From Amycolatopsis nalaikhensis (GTDB lineage Bacteria; Actinomycetota; Actinomycetes; Mycobacteriales; Pseudonocardiaceae), in the NCBI RefSeq assembly GCF_030264295.1, contig NZ_CP127173.1, positions 3,541,501-3,605,500 on the forward strand: 64,000 nucleotides of DNA. Direction: 5' to 3'. The position numbers were made by a program, and so were the translations under genes. A model generated the notes under the pieces. It saw only the letters and a program-made list of their open reading frames with translations. It was not told where the DNA came from and made no database searches. Below are positions 32,400-40,302 of the stretch, piece by piece (positions within the stretch are counted from its first letter, which is position 1; the number at the start of each line of letters is the position of its first letter).

Positions 32400-32903
32400 T
32401 CAGCCGATCTTCTCGCCGTACATCTCGCCGAGCGGGTCGGAGATCAGCTCGACGCGGGCACCGTCCGGGTCGGACAGGTAGATGGAGGTCTTGCTCTCCA
32501 GCAGGTACTTCACGCCGGCTTCGTCGAGCTTGTCCTTGATGGCGCTCCACCGTTCGGGCGTGACGGACAGCGCCAGGTGGTGCAGTCCACCGAGGACTTC
32601 CGCGTACGGGCCGAGGTCCAGCCCCGGCAGGTCGAAGAACGCGACGGCGTTGCCGTTGCCGACGTCGAAGAAGAAGTGGCTGGAGCCGGGGTAGTCGCGG
32701 TTCTCGATCAGCTCGGTGAGCGGGAAGCCCAGGATGTCCTGGTAGAACTCGATCGTCCGCTCGACGTCGCTGGAGATCAGCGCGGTGTGGTGGATGCCGC
32801 GCCCGTTCGTCGCCGGGCGTTCGGCGGCCGGGCGCAGGTGGCGCTCGCGCAGCTGGTCGCGGATCTCGGCGAGCTTGGTGACCTCGGCCTGGGTCGGTGC
32901 CAT
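32400..32903 (-). CDS. VOC-family (glyoxalase/extradiol dioxygenase-like) protein
   Basis: 167 aa with two beta-alpha-beta-beta-beta units. Likely metal ligands are His in GIHHTALIS and in LHHLALSV and the Glu of ARVELISDPLG. An N-terminal helix (AEVTKLAEIRDQLRERHLRP) precedes the fold. Likely a ring-cleaving dioxygenase or glyoxalase; substrate not assigned. It is divergent from the meta-cleavage hydratase pair, and the shared 140-bp promoter contains the operator at 32951-32968, so a catechol- or quinone-derived substrate is plausible. Confidence 0.8.
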   Translation of the reverse strand: MAPTQAEVTKLAEIRDQLRERHLRPAAERPATNGRGIHHTALISSDVERTIEFYQDILGFPLTELIENRDYPGSSHFFFDVGNGNAVAFFDLPGLDLGPYAEVLGGLHHLALSVTPERWSAIKDKLDEAGVKYLLESKTSIYLSDPDGARVELISDPLGEMYGEKIG

Positions 32904-32950
32904 GTCCCTCACGTCCCTTCCTGGTGGTGCTCTCCAAACTACGCTCCATT

Positions 32951-32968
32951 TCTCTCGCGCGCAAGAGA
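32951..32968. promoter_or_regulatory. palindromic operator TCTCTCGCGCGCAAGAGA, shared with the Mhq-like locus
   Basis: Near-perfect 18-bp palindrome between the VOC gene (32903) and the hydratase pair (33043). Its core TCTCGCGCGCAAGA (32953-32966) is the exact reverse complement of 50947-50960 in the promoter of the MarR gene at 50461. Identity over 14 bases at two divergent promoters 18 kb apart points to one regulator. Confidence 0.75.
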
Positions 32969-33042
32969 TTGCCTAGCGAGAGTTCCGCTGGACGGAACGC
33001 GGCGGCTTGTGTGCGGGCTGCGCGCAGGGCAGAGTCCGGGGC

Positions 33043-33840
33043 GTGGACGTCAGCAAGGTGCAGGAGGCCGCCGCCGCACTGGCGCGGGCCTACGCGACGC
33101 GGGACCCGATCGAGCCGTTGATCAAGACCTACCCGGACGCGGGCGTCGAGGACGCCTACCGCATCCAGCAGGAGCAGGTCCGGCACTGGGTCGAGGGCGG
33201 CGACGCCGTCCGCGGGCACAAGGTCGGCCTCGCGTCGGCGGCGATGCAGCGGCAGATGGGCGTCGACCAGCCCGACTACGGGCACCTCACCGGCAGCATG
33301 TTCCACCTGGAGCACCAGCCGATCCCGACGACGGCGTTCCTGCAGCCGCGGATCGAGCCGGAGATCGCGTTCGTGCTCGGCTCGGCCCTGCGCGGCCCCG
33401 GCGTCACGGTCGCCGACGCCGTTCGGGCGGTCGACTTCGTGCTGCCGTCGCTGGAGATCGTCGACTCCCGCATCCAGGACTGGAAGATCTCCCTGTTCGA
33501 CACGATCGCGGACAACGCGTCGTCCGGCGGGGTGGTGCTGGGCAGCAGCCCGACCGCGTTGTCGGCCACCGACCTGCGGCTGGCGGGCTGCGTCCTGTAC
33601 CAGAACGGAGCGGTGGCGGCGACCGGCGCGGGCGGCGCGGTGCTCGGGTCGCCGCTGAACTCGCTGGTGTGGCTGGCCAACACGGTCGGCCCGCTCGGGG
33701 TCACGCTCGAGCCGGGGCACGTCGTGCTGCCCGGGTCGATGACCCGCGCGATCCCGGTTTCGCCGGGGGACACGATCGTCGCGACCATCGCGGGCATCGG
33801 CAGCGTCACCGCCGTGTTCGCCCCCGCGGAGGAATCATGA
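33043..33840 (+). CDS. 2-keto-4-pentenoate hydratase-family protein
   Basis: 265 aa of the FAH-related hydratase/decarboxylase family used in catechol meta-cleavage (DmpE/MhpD). Signatures: GHKVGLASAAMQRQMGVDQP, IEPEIAFVLG with acidic metal ligands, LEIVDSRIQDW and DNASSGGVVLG. It would hydrate 2-oxopent-4-enoate to 4-hydroxy-2-oxovalerate. GTG 33043 is chosen over upstream codons because it gives the usual helix before AYRIQQEQVRHW. It overlaps the next gene as ATGA. Confidence 0.85.
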   Translation: MDVSKVQEAAAALARAYATRDPIEPLIKTYPDAGVEDAYRIQQEQVRHWVEGGDAVRGHKVGLASAAMQRQMGVDQPDYGHLTGSMFHLEHQPIPTTAFLQPRIEPEIAFVLGSALRGPGVTVADAVRAVDFVLPSLEIVDSRIQDWKISLFDTIADNASSGGVVLGSSPTALSATDLRLAGCVLYQNGAVAATGAGGAVLGSPLNSLVWLANTVGPLGVTLEPGHVVLPGSMTRAIPVSPGDTIVATIAGIGSVTAVFAPAEES

Positions 33841-34592
33841 ACGTGCGTGAAGCGGCCGCGTCCCTGCTGGGCACGGTCTCGGAGCGGGCCCCGCTCACAG
33901 AGTCCTGGCCCGAGCTCGACGTCGACACGGCGTACGCGATCCAGGACGAGGCCCTGCGGCAACGGCGCGCCCGCGGCGAGACGCTCATCGGCGTCAAGCT
34001 CGGGCTGACGTCGCGGGCGAAGCAGGAGCGCATGGGCATCGACGCGCCGCTGCTGGCGTGGCTCACCGACGCGATGGTGCTGCCGGCGGGCGCGCCGGTG
34101 CCGCCGTTGATCCACCCCCGCGCCGAACCGGAGCTGGTGTTCGTACTGGGCCGCCGCCTGGCGGGCCCGGGCGTCACGGCGGCGACGGCACTGGCCGCGG
34201 TCGACCGCGTGTACGGCGGCATCGAGATCATCGACAGCCGCTACGCAGACTACCGCTTCACGCTCCCGGACGTCATCGCGGACAACGCCTCCTCGGCGTA
34301 CTTCGGCGTCGGCCCGGTCGGGCTGCCGCCGTCCACTTTGGACCTGTCGCTGGAGGCGACGCTGCTGGAGGTCGACGGCCAGATCGTCGACACGGCGACC
34401 GGCGCGGCGGTCCAGGGCCACCCGGCGGAGGCCCTCGCCTTGGCGGCGAACGCGCTGGGCGCGCGGGGCCTGGCGTTGGAGCCGGGGTGGCTGGTCCTGA
34501 CCGGTGGCATGACGGACGCCGTTCCGCTCCGCAGTGGTTCGCGGGTCGCGGCGCACTTCTCCCACCTGGGCTCGGTGACGCTCTCGGGCTGA
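33837..34592 (+). CDS. 4-oxalocrotonate decarboxylase / hydratase-family protein
   Basis: 251 aa paralogue of the preceding enzyme, closer to 4-oxalocrotonate decarboxylase (DmpH): GVKLGLTSRAKQERMGIDAP, PRAEPELVFVLG, IEIIDSRYADYRF and DNASSAYFGVG. DmpE and DmpH form a complex in catechol meta-pathways, which fits the translational coupling. The dioxygenase, aldolase and acylating dehydrogenase of a full pathway are not nearby, so the pair may serve an incomplete or distributed route. It contains a GTCCAnnnTGGAC site at 34331. Confidence 0.85.
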   Translation: MNVREAAASLLGTVSERAPLTESWPELDVDTAYAIQDEALRQRRARGETLIGVKLGLTSRAKQERMGIDAPLLAWLTDAMVLPAGAPVPPLIHPRAEPELVFVLGRRLAGPGVTAATALAAVDRVYGGIEIIDSRYADYRFTLPDVIADNASSAYFGVGPVGLPPSTLDLSLEATLLEVDGQIVDTATGAAVQGHPAEALALAANALGARGLALEPGWLVLTGGMTDAVPLRSGSRVAAHFSHLGSVTLSG

Positions 34593-34596
34593 GCCG

Positions 34597-36513
34597 TCAC
34601 GGCGACGCCGTCGGGGTTTCCGGCGCCGGGCTGGCGCGTGGCTCCGGGACCTCGGCGTGCCGGTACGCGCGCGCCTGGATCTCGTACAGCTCGTGGTACA
34701 CCCCGCCCGCGCGGACCAGCTCCTCGTGCGTGCCCTCCTCGATCAGCCTGCCCTTCTCCAGCACCAGGATCCGGTCCGCCGAGCGGATGTTCGCCAGCCG
34801 GTGGGTCACCAGGACCGTCGTGCGGCGGCCGCGGTCCGAGGTGCTCGCGTGCTGGAGCCCCGCGAACACCCGGGCTTCCGCGCGGGCGTCGAGCGCCGCC
34901 GTCGGCTCGTCGGCCACCAGCACCGACGCGTCGCGGTAGATGCCGCGGGCGATGCCCATGCGCTGCCACTGGCCGCCCGACAGGTCCTGGCCCTCGTCGA
35001 ACTTCTTCGACAGCACCGTGTTCTCCTTGTCCGGCAAGGAGTCGATCACCTCGGCCGCACCCGAGGAGTCGACCGCCTCGCGCCACGCCCGCCGGTCCGG
35101 GTCCGCGCGGCCGAGGCGGCCCACTGTCACGTTCGTCGCCGCCGTCATCGGCCACTCCGCGGGTTCCTGGGCGATCACCGCGATGTTCGCGTGCACCGAG
35201 GCCGGGTCGGCGTGCGCGAGGTCGACGTCGTCCCAGTGCACCGTGCCCTCGTCCGGCGGGTAGAGCCCGGTCAGCAGCTTGCCCAGGGTGGTCTTGCCCG
35301 ACCCGTTCTCGCCGACGAGGGCGACCACCTCGCCGCGCCGGATCGTCACCGAAATGTCCCGCAGCGCCGGCCTTTTCTGGCCCGGGTAGGTGAAGCTCAC
35401 GCCGTCCAGCCGGATCTCGGCCGGATCGGACGGCGCCTTCACCGCTGTCGCCGGTGGCTGCCGCTTCCGCGACTCCACCAGCAGCTGGCGGTAGAACCCG
35501 ATGTAGAACGAGTCCTCGTACAGCGTGTTGACCGCGCGCATGGTGTTGGACAGCGCCGTCGACGCCGTGCGCATCGCCAGCACCGCCGTGCCCGCCAGCG
35601 CCAGCTCCATCCCGCCGGTGTAGAGCAGCCAGCCGAGCACCAGGAACGCGACGGCCGTGCCGAGTCCCGCCGCCGCCCGGCCGGTCGTGCGCACCAGGTT
35701 GCTGCGGTGCGCCAGCCGGACCTCCTCCCGCGTCAGGCTGCGCGCGATCCGGCGGTACTCGCCGAGCAGCGGTTCCTGCAGCGTCAGCGCGTGCCGTTCG
35801 AGGGCCATCGAGCGCCAGGTGGCCACCTCTTCGACGATCGACTTGCGGATGTTGCGCCCGACGGTGTCCAGGAAGTGCCGGTAGTTCAGCTTCGCGACGC
35901 GCGCGGCGGCCCAGCCGTCCGCCGCCGCGGCGAGCAGCAGCACCGGCGCCAGCCACGGGTTCAGCAGCGCCGCGGTGAGCATCGCCGCCGCCAGCGAGAT
36001 CAGCGACGAGGTCAGGTCGGCCATCCGCCGCAGGCTCGTTTCGATGGCCCGGACGCCGAACCGGGCGCCCTGGCGGGACAGCTCCCGGAAGTCCGCGTCC
36101 TCGAAGGCGATCAGGCCGACGCGCACGACTGCCGCCGTCACCTCGTCGTCCGCCGCCGCGGTGACGCGGGGCCGCAGCGTGCCCTCGACGGCGGCGACCG
36201 CCGCGTCCAGCAACGCGCGCGCCGCGTACGACCCCGTGACCACCGCGATCGCGGGCAGCGACTGCAGCACCCGCTCCGGCGTCGGGCCCTGTTCGAGCAG
36301 CGCGGTGAAGACGTTCGCGGTGGCGAGCAGCCCGAACGCCGTGACGGAGCCCGAGACGACGTGCACGACGGCGGCCAGCAGCGTGAGCCGCGGCGACGTG
36401 CGCCACGCCAGCCGCAGCACGACGGCGACCGCGGTCGGCAGCGCACGCACGGCCTGGCCGAAGCCCGCGGCGGCCACGCGTTCGTCGACGCGCGCCCACT
36501 CGGGCATCTTCAT
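34597..36513 (-). CDS. ABC exporter, fused permease and ATPase
   Basis: 638 aa half-transporter. The membrane domain has six segments (residues ~30-330, e.g. LTLLAAVVHVVSGSVTAFGL and APVLLLAAAADGWAAA). The ATPase has Walker A GENGSGKTTLGK, Q-loop AQEPAEWP, signature LSGGQWQRMGIARGI, Walker B VLVADEPTAAL and H-loop VTHRL. The charged C-terminus is Pro-rich. It probably works as a homodimer and exports a lipid, peptide or drug; substrate unknown. ATG 36513 preferred over GTG 36522. Ends 4 bp from the stop of the decarboxylase gene on the other strand. Confidence 0.9.
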   Translation of the reverse strand: MKMPEWARVDERVAAAGFGQAVRALPTAVAVVLRLAWRTSPRLTLLAAVVHVVSGSVTAFGLLATANVFTALLEQGPTPERVLQSLPAIAVVTGSYAARALLDAAVAAVEGTLRPRVTAAADDEVTAAVVRVGLIAFEDADFRELSRQGARFGVRAIETSLRRMADLTSSLISLAAAMLTAALLNPWLAPVLLLAAAADGWAAARVAKLNYRHFLDTVGRNIRKSIVEEVATWRSMALERHALTLQEPLLGEYRRIARSLTREEVRLAHRSNLVRTTGRAAAGLGTAVAFLVLGWLLYTGGMELALAGTAVLAMRTASTALSNTMRAVNTLYEDSFYIGFYRQLLVESRKRQPPATAVKAPSDPAEIRLDGVSFTYPGQKRPALRDISVTIRRGEVVALVGENGSGKTTLGKLLTGLYPPDEGTVHWDDVDLAHADPASVHANIAVIAQEPAEWPMTAATNVTVGRLGRADPDRRAWREAVDSSGAAEVIDSLPDKENTVLSKKFDEGQDLSGGQWQRMGIARGIYRDASVLVADEPTAALDARAEARVFAGLQHASTSDRGRRTTVLVTHRLANIRSADRILVLEKGRLIEEGTHEELVRAGGVYHELYEIQARAYRHAEVPEPRASPAPETPTASP

Positions 36514-36859
36514 GTTCTCCACCCCGATCAGCGGGGGCGGGTCCGGAGGTCTTGGCACGCGTTCCTGTGTACTCCGGGGGTCCGACAATTCCGGGCCGCG
36601 CTGATCACGGACGTCCCGGTAACCGGCCCGCGGAGCTAGGCCGTTCGGGTGAAAGTAATCGTTTTCCCTGGGCCTCCGGCGGTATCGGGGACACACTCGC
36701 ACCACGGCCCCGAAACGGGGCGAGGCGAATAACTAGTAATTGTTGTTTAATGGGCCCACCGCTGGACCGCCCGGGTCGGCTGGTCCGCGGAAGTGGTGGC
36801 AGGGACCGGAAACAGGTGACGTCCTCAAGTAAGGGGGGAGGGGCGTCGCCTGTTTCCTC
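36514..36859. other. 346-bp intergenic region with a terminator and the ABC exporter promoter
   Basis: No gene seen. An A+T-rich block around 36726-36750 (AACTAGTAATTGTTGTTTAA) is the most promoter-like part and lies ~215 bp from the exporter start. The segment 36808-36857 is a stem-loop following the DUF1579-like gene. Confidence 0.6.
36808..36857 (-). terminator. 14-bp stem-loop terminator after the DUF1579-like gene
   Basis: GGAAACAGGTGACG (36808-36821) pairs with CGTCGCCTGTTTCC (36844-36857), 13 Watson-Crick pairs and one wobble, around a 22-nt C-rich loop (on the minus strand). It begins 3 bp past the minus-strand stop codon. Confidence 0.7.
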
Positions 36860-37339
36860 CTACCCGTTTTCGCGGGTGTAGCGAGCACGCAGAAATGGGC
36901 TGAATTCGTCGTCTTCGCCGAGCCGGACGTCGATTTCGTGCGTCAGGGTGTCGCCGTCGGGGGTGAGGCGGTGGCGGGCGACGCCGCGGGCGGTCTCCTT
37001 CGCCAGGACGAGCGTGCCGCCGTCCCAGCCGCCGCGGGCTGGTGACTCGGGCGGGAAGCCGTAGCTGTCGAAGCCGTACCAGAGCGTCTCGCCGGTCCGC
37101 GGGTCGGCGGTGAAGACGTTGTGCCCCAGGAACTCCGTGCCGTCCTCGCGGCGCTGCCGGTAGTCCTGGAGCAGCGCGAAACCGTTGAGCGCCAAGCGGT
37201 ACGCGCAGTCGGCGCGCGCGGTCGAGGCCGGCGCCCACGGCGAAGCGGCGAGCTCTTCGGTCCCGGTCCAGTCGCCGACGAAGGCCTTGAGCGCGTCGTG
37301 GGCGGGGCCGAGGCTGGGCATGTCCATGGTCGTCTCCAT
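36860..37339 (-). CDS. DUF1579-like protein (lipocalin-type barrel)
   Basis: About 159 aa starting METTMDMPS (ATG 37339; 37327 also possible). The conserved pattern LGPAHDALKAFVGDWTGTEE near the N-terminus, CAYRLALNGFALLQDYRQ and LWYGFDSYGFPPE match DUF1579/THAP4-like beta barrels that bind small hydrophobic ligands. It is divergent from a MarR regulator, with an 18-bp perfect palindrome in between, so it is probably the regulator's target. Confidence 0.75.
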   Translation of the reverse strand: METTMDMPSLGPAHDALKAFVGDWTGTEELAASPWAPASTARADCAYRLALNGFALLQDYRQRREDGTEFLGHNVFTADPRTGETLWYGFDSYGFPPESPARGGWDGGTLVLAKETARGVARHRLTPDGDTLTHEIDVRLGEDDEFSPFLRARYTRENG

Positions 37340-37340
37340 T

Positions 37341-37358
37341 TCGACAGGTACCTGTCGA
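37341..37358. promoter_or_regulatory. 18-bp perfect palindromic operator TCGACAGGTACCTGTCGA
   Basis: Perfectly symmetric and placed between the start codons of the DUF1579-like gene (37339) and the MarR gene (37377), it overlaps both presumed promoters. A MarR dimer typically binds 16-20 bp palindromes in exactly this position. Confidence 0.8.
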
Positions 37359-37376
37359 TGTGCGAGACTAGCACGC

Positions 37377-37823
37377 ATGCGGTCCCATCGAGCCGAGACG
37401 TTCACCCGGGTGATCGACGCGGTCTTCGCCTGCAACGGCGGCTTCCTCGCGGCGGGCGACGCGCTGACGGAGCCGGTCGGGCTGACGGCGGCCCAGTGGC
37501 AGGTGCTCGGCTTCCTCGAAGACGGTCCGGCGACCGCCGCGGAGGTGGCGCGCCGCCGCGGCCTGCGTCGGCAGAGCGTGCAGGAGACGGTGAACCGCTT
37601 GCTGCGCAACGGAATGCTCGACCGCGTCCCGAACCCGGCCGACGCGCGAGCGCCGGTGTTGACGTTGACGCGGCGGGCGAAGGAAGCGCTGCGCGCGCTG
37701 GGTTCGGCGCAGGTCGAATGGGCCGAGGACGTCGCCGCCGAGGTGTCGCAGGAGGATCTGGAGACGACGCTGCGCACGTTGCGGCGTCTGCGGGAGGTTG
37801 TGGCCCAGCCGCGGCTGCGGTGA
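37377..37823 (+). CDS. MarR-family regulator
   Basis: 148 aa winged-helix protein: dimerisation helices at both ends, DNA-binding core LTAAQWQVLGFLEDGPATAA, VARRRGLRRQSVQETVNRLL, wing NPADARAPVLTLTRRAK. ATG 37377 leaves the palindrome 18 bp upstream. Likely an autorepressor that also controls the divergent DUF1579-like gene; ligand unknown. Confidence 0.88.
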   Translation: MRSHRAETFTRVIDAVFACNGGFLAAGDALTEPVGLTAAQWQVLGFLEDGPATAAEVARRRGLRRQSVQETVNRLLRNGMLDRVPNPADARAPVLTLTRRAKEALRALGSAQVEWAEDVAAEVSQEDLETTLRTLRRLREVVAQPRLR

Positions 37824-37827
37824 TCGG

Positions 37828-38283
37828 TCAGCGGGCCGCGCCGGGGCCGGGGAGCAGGTCGACGTCGCCCGCGTGCATGGGCTCGCCGCAGTGCGCGCAC
37901 GTCAGCTCGACCCGGCTGATCTCGCCGCACGCGTGGTGGCGGTAGAGGACCGGCGGGCCCGCCTCGCCCGCCAGCCACTTGTCGCCCCAGCGGGTCATGG
38001 CCATGAGCATGTCGACCAGCTCGGTGCCCTTTTCGGTGAGGACGTACTCGTAGCGGGGCCGCTTGTCGTACGGACGGCGGTCGAGCACCCCGGCGTCGAC
38101 CAGGTGGTTGAGCCGCTCGGTGAGGACCTTGCGCGAGATGCCGAGGTCCGCCTGGAGCTGCTCGAACCGGCTGAACCCGGCCCAGACGTCGCGCAGGATC
38201 AAGGGCGACCAGGGCTCTCCGATGACGTCGAGCGTGCGCGCGATCGAGCACGCGGCCAGCTCGCTGAAGTTCGTGCGCTGCAT
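37828..38283 (-). CDS. HxlR-family regulator
   Basis: 151 aa. The HxlR core is clear (CSIARTLDVIGEPWSPLILR, FSRFEQLQADLGISRKVLTE, VLTERLNHLVDAGVLDRRPY). A C-terminal extension contains HHACGEISRVELTCAHCGEP with four Cys/His that may bind zinc, less common in the family. It is divergent from the RibD-like/PPOX pair; HxlR proteins often sense aldehydes or redox-cycling compounds and control adjacent reductases. Confidence 0.88.
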   Translation of the reverse strand: MQRTNFSELAACSIARTLDVIGEPWSPLILRDVWAGFSRFEQLQADLGISRKVLTERLNHLVDAGVLDRRPYDKRPRYEYVLTEKGTELVDMLMAMTRWGDKWLAGEAGPPVLYRHHACGEISRVELTCAHCGEPMHAGDVDLLPGPGAAR

Positions 38284-38304
38284 GAGGCCAGATTAGCACT
38301 CGGG

Positions 38305-38319
38305 GTTCCCTTAAGGAAC
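38305..38319. promoter_or_regulatory. candidate HxlR operator GTTCCCTTAAGGAAC
   Basis: Imperfect palindrome of GTTCC and GGAAC arms; a further half site CAAGGAACTCC lies at 38348-38358, just before the RibD-like gene. The HxlR gene starts 22 bp away on the other side. Symmetry and position are the only evidence. Confidence 0.6.
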
Positions 38320-38366
38320 TCTGCCTGCTACGGTTCTGAAGTCTCCTCAAGGAACTCCGAAAGGAT

Positions 38367-38960
38367 ATGGCGATGAGCAAGGTCATCAGCGCCCACGCGG
38401 TCTCGGTCGACGGCTACATCACCGGCCGCGACGCCGGCCCGGGCCGCGGGCTCGGCGACGGCGGCACGCTCTTCGACTGGTACTCCGGCGGAGACACGCA
38501 AAGCCGGGTCTTCGACTTCTTCCACCTCAGCGAGCCGAGCGCGCGGGTGTTCGACGAGCTGGCCGGACGCATCGGAGCCGTCGTGGCGGGCCGCAAGACG
38601 TACGAGGATTCGGAGCACTTCGGCGGCGGCAGCCCGCACCCGACGGCGCCGTTGTTCCTGCTCAGCACCCGGCCCGCGCCCGAGCTGACCGAGCGCCAGA
38701 CGCTGGTGGGCGACATCAAGGAAGCGATCGCCCTGGCGAAGGAGGCCGCGGGCGACAAGGATGTCGCCGTCATGGGCGGCGGCGCCCTGACCTCGGCGCT
38801 GCGGGAGGGGCTGGTCGACGAGTTCGTGGTGCACCAGGTCCCGATCCTGCTCGGCGGGGGCCGCCCGTTCTTCCAGGAGCTGCCTTCGCACGTGCGGGTG
38901 CGTCTCGTCGAAGCCGTCCCCGCGCCCGGTGTCACCCACCTCCACTACGCAGTCGCCTGA
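38367..38960 (+). CDS. RibD C-terminal / dihydrofolate reductase-like protein
   Basis: 197 aa, second member of this family in the window. Motifs: VISAHAVSVDGYITGRDAG, IGAVVAGRKTYEDSEHFGG, VAVMGGGALTSALREGLVDE. Probably an NADPH- or F420-dependent reductase. ATG 38367 follows GAAAGGA. It forms an operon with the PPOX-class gene 28 bp downstream, under the divergent HxlR regulator. Confidence 0.85.
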   Translation: MAMSKVISAHAVSVDGYITGRDAGPGRGLGDGGTLFDWYSGGDTQSRVFDFFHLSEPSARVFDELAGRIGAVVAGRKTYEDSEHFGGGSPHPTAPLFLLSTRPAPELTERQTLVGDIKEAIALAKEAAGDKDVAVMGGGALTSALREGLVDEFVVHQVPILLGGGRPFFQELPSHVRVRLVEAVPAPGVTHLHYAVA

Positions 38961-38988
38961 AATCCCTCTCTCGCAAGGAGCTGAAACG

Positions 38989-39372
38989 ATGATCGAAGCC
39001 GACGTCCGCCGAGTGCTCGAGACCACCGCGGTCGGCCACCTCGCCACGGTGCTGCCGGACGGCGGGCCCCACTCGGTCCCGGTCTGGGTCGACCCGGAAG
39101 GCGACCGGATCGCCATCATCACGGGCCCGGGTTCGCGCAAGGCCCGCAACCTGCGCCGCGACCCGCGGGTGGCGCTGTCGCTGACCCCGCTGGACAACCC
39201 GTTCGAGCCGGTGATCATCCGCGGCCGCGTGGTGGAGTGGGTCGATGGGGACGCCGCATGGGCGATCGTCGACCGGATCGCGAACAAGTACATCGGCTCG
39301 CCGTACTCGCGGGACCAGGAGCGGGTGGTGGCGTTGATCGAGCCGGAGCGGCAGAGCGTGGGGATGGGCTGA
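38989..39372 (+). CDS. PPOX-class, probably F420-dependent, split-barrel protein
   Basis: 127 aa flavin/deazaflavin-binding split barrel: VGHLATVLPDGGPHSVPVWV, GPGSRKARNLRRDPRVALSL, PFEPVIIRGRVVEW. This pattern is that of the TIGR03618-like F420-dependent group of actinobacteria. AAGGAG at 38975-38980 supports ATG 38989. Together with the upstream RibD-like reductase it suggests a small redox module induced through HxlR. Confidence 0.85.
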   Translation: MIEADVRRVLETTAVGHLATVLPDGGPHSVPVWVDPEGDRIAIITGPGSRKARNLRRDPRVALSLTPLDNPFEPVIIRGRVVEWVDGDAAWAIVDRIANKYIGSPYSRDQERVVALIEPERQSVGMG

Positions 39373-39648
39373 GGCCTGCGGCGGCTCGCGCGCCCGGCGG
39401 GCTGCTCGGCCCGGGTGGGCCGACCGGGTGGCGGGGCATCGAGCGCGGGATGGGCCGGACGGCTGCGTCGCCGGCCGAGATGGCGGGCGTCGCGCTCATC
39501 GAGCTGGGATGGGCTGGCTCGAGGCGGCCGCGCGCCCGGCGAGCTGCTCGGCCCGGTGCGGTCGACCCGATCGCGCGCGCGGGGGGCGGGCCGCGAGGCC
39601 GATCGCGCGCGGCGCGGGCCGCGCGGAGCCGGTTTTCGAGGCTGCGGG
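39373..39648. other. 276-bp intergenic region with an imperfect tandem duplication
   Basis: Two stretches (about 39380-39424 and 39523-39567) share a CGCGCGCCCGGCG(R)GCTGCTCGGCCCGG core, and each is associated with a CATCGAG..GGGATGGGC block. Open frames run through it because of base composition, but no start with ribosome site and no family-like peptide is seen. I regard it as non-coding, possibly a decayed duplication. Confidence 0.5.
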
Positions 39649-40230
39649 TCAGTCCGGCTTGATGCCCAACGCCGTCAGGAACGTGCGGAACCCCGCGGGC
39701 ATGTCGACTTCCGCCGGGTCGAGGAGCCACTGCAGCTGCAGCCCGTCCAGTACCGCGATCGCGATCGGGGCCAGCTGTTCCGGCGTTGTCCCCGGGGGCA
39801 GCTCGTCGCGGTGGCGTTCGAGCATCTGGGTCATGCCCGCCCGCACCCGGGCGTACCGGTCGTGGAAGTACTCGCGCGCCGGGTGGTCCTCCGTGACGCT
39901 GTCCGCCGACAGCACCGTGTACGTCTGGACGATCCCCGGCCTCGTCGCGTTGTAGTCGACCAGGTCGGCCAGCTGGTTCACCGTCATCGACGACTCGTCG
40001 CCCGGTGGGGCGTGGCCGAAGTGCAGCAGGTCCCACTCGTCGCGGGTCTCCAGCACCGCCGTCAGCAAGTCCTCCTTCGTCGGGAAGTAGTGCATCAAGC
40101 CCTGCTGGGTCAGGCCGACGCGGTCGGCGACCGCCGCCAGTGACGTGCCGCGGTAGCCGCGCTCGGCGATCACCTCGAACGCCGCCCGGACGATGCTCGC
40201 CCGGCGGTCGGTACCCCTGGCCCGCGTCAT
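39649..40230 (-). CDS. TetR-family repressor of the divergent GH3 glycosidase
   Basis: 193 aa. The helix-turn-helix is at residues ~10-55 (IVRAAFEVIAERGYRGTSLA, VADRVGLTQQGLMHYFPTKE), followed by a TetR_C-like ligand domain. ATG 40230 is 72 bp from the divergent GH3 gene; an inverted repeat (AAGCTAT/ATAACTT) lies between. Similar TetR-GH3 pairs suggest derepression by a sugar or glycoside signal; ligand unknown. Confidence 0.9.
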   Translation of the reverse strand: MTRARGTDRRASIVRAAFEVIAERGYRGTSLAAVADRVGLTQQGLMHYFPTKEDLLTAVLETRDEWDLLHFGHAPPGDESSMTVNQLADLVDYNATRPGIVQTYTVLSADSVTEDHPAREYFHDRYARVRAGMTQMLERHRDELPPGTTPEQLAPIAIAVLDGLQLQWLLDPAEVDMPAGFRTFLTALGIKPD

Positions 40231-40249
40231 GATCCCGAGCCTACGGCAG

Positions 40250-40272
40250 AAGCTATCACGGAACCATAACTT
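40250..40272. promoter_or_regulatory. candidate TetR operator AAGCTAT-N9-ATAACTT
   Basis: Seven-base arms with one mismatch, in an unusually A+T-rich stretch of the divergent promoter, 20 bp from the TetR start and 31 bp from the GH3 start. Confidence 0.5.
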
Positions 40273-40302
40273 TCACTACCCGATGCCAGGTAGAGTGGCG
40301 CC

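Noticed and set aside
34597..36513. Reading the exporter as part of the meta-cleavage operon
   Set aside because: It is on the opposite strand and convergent with the decarboxylase gene.
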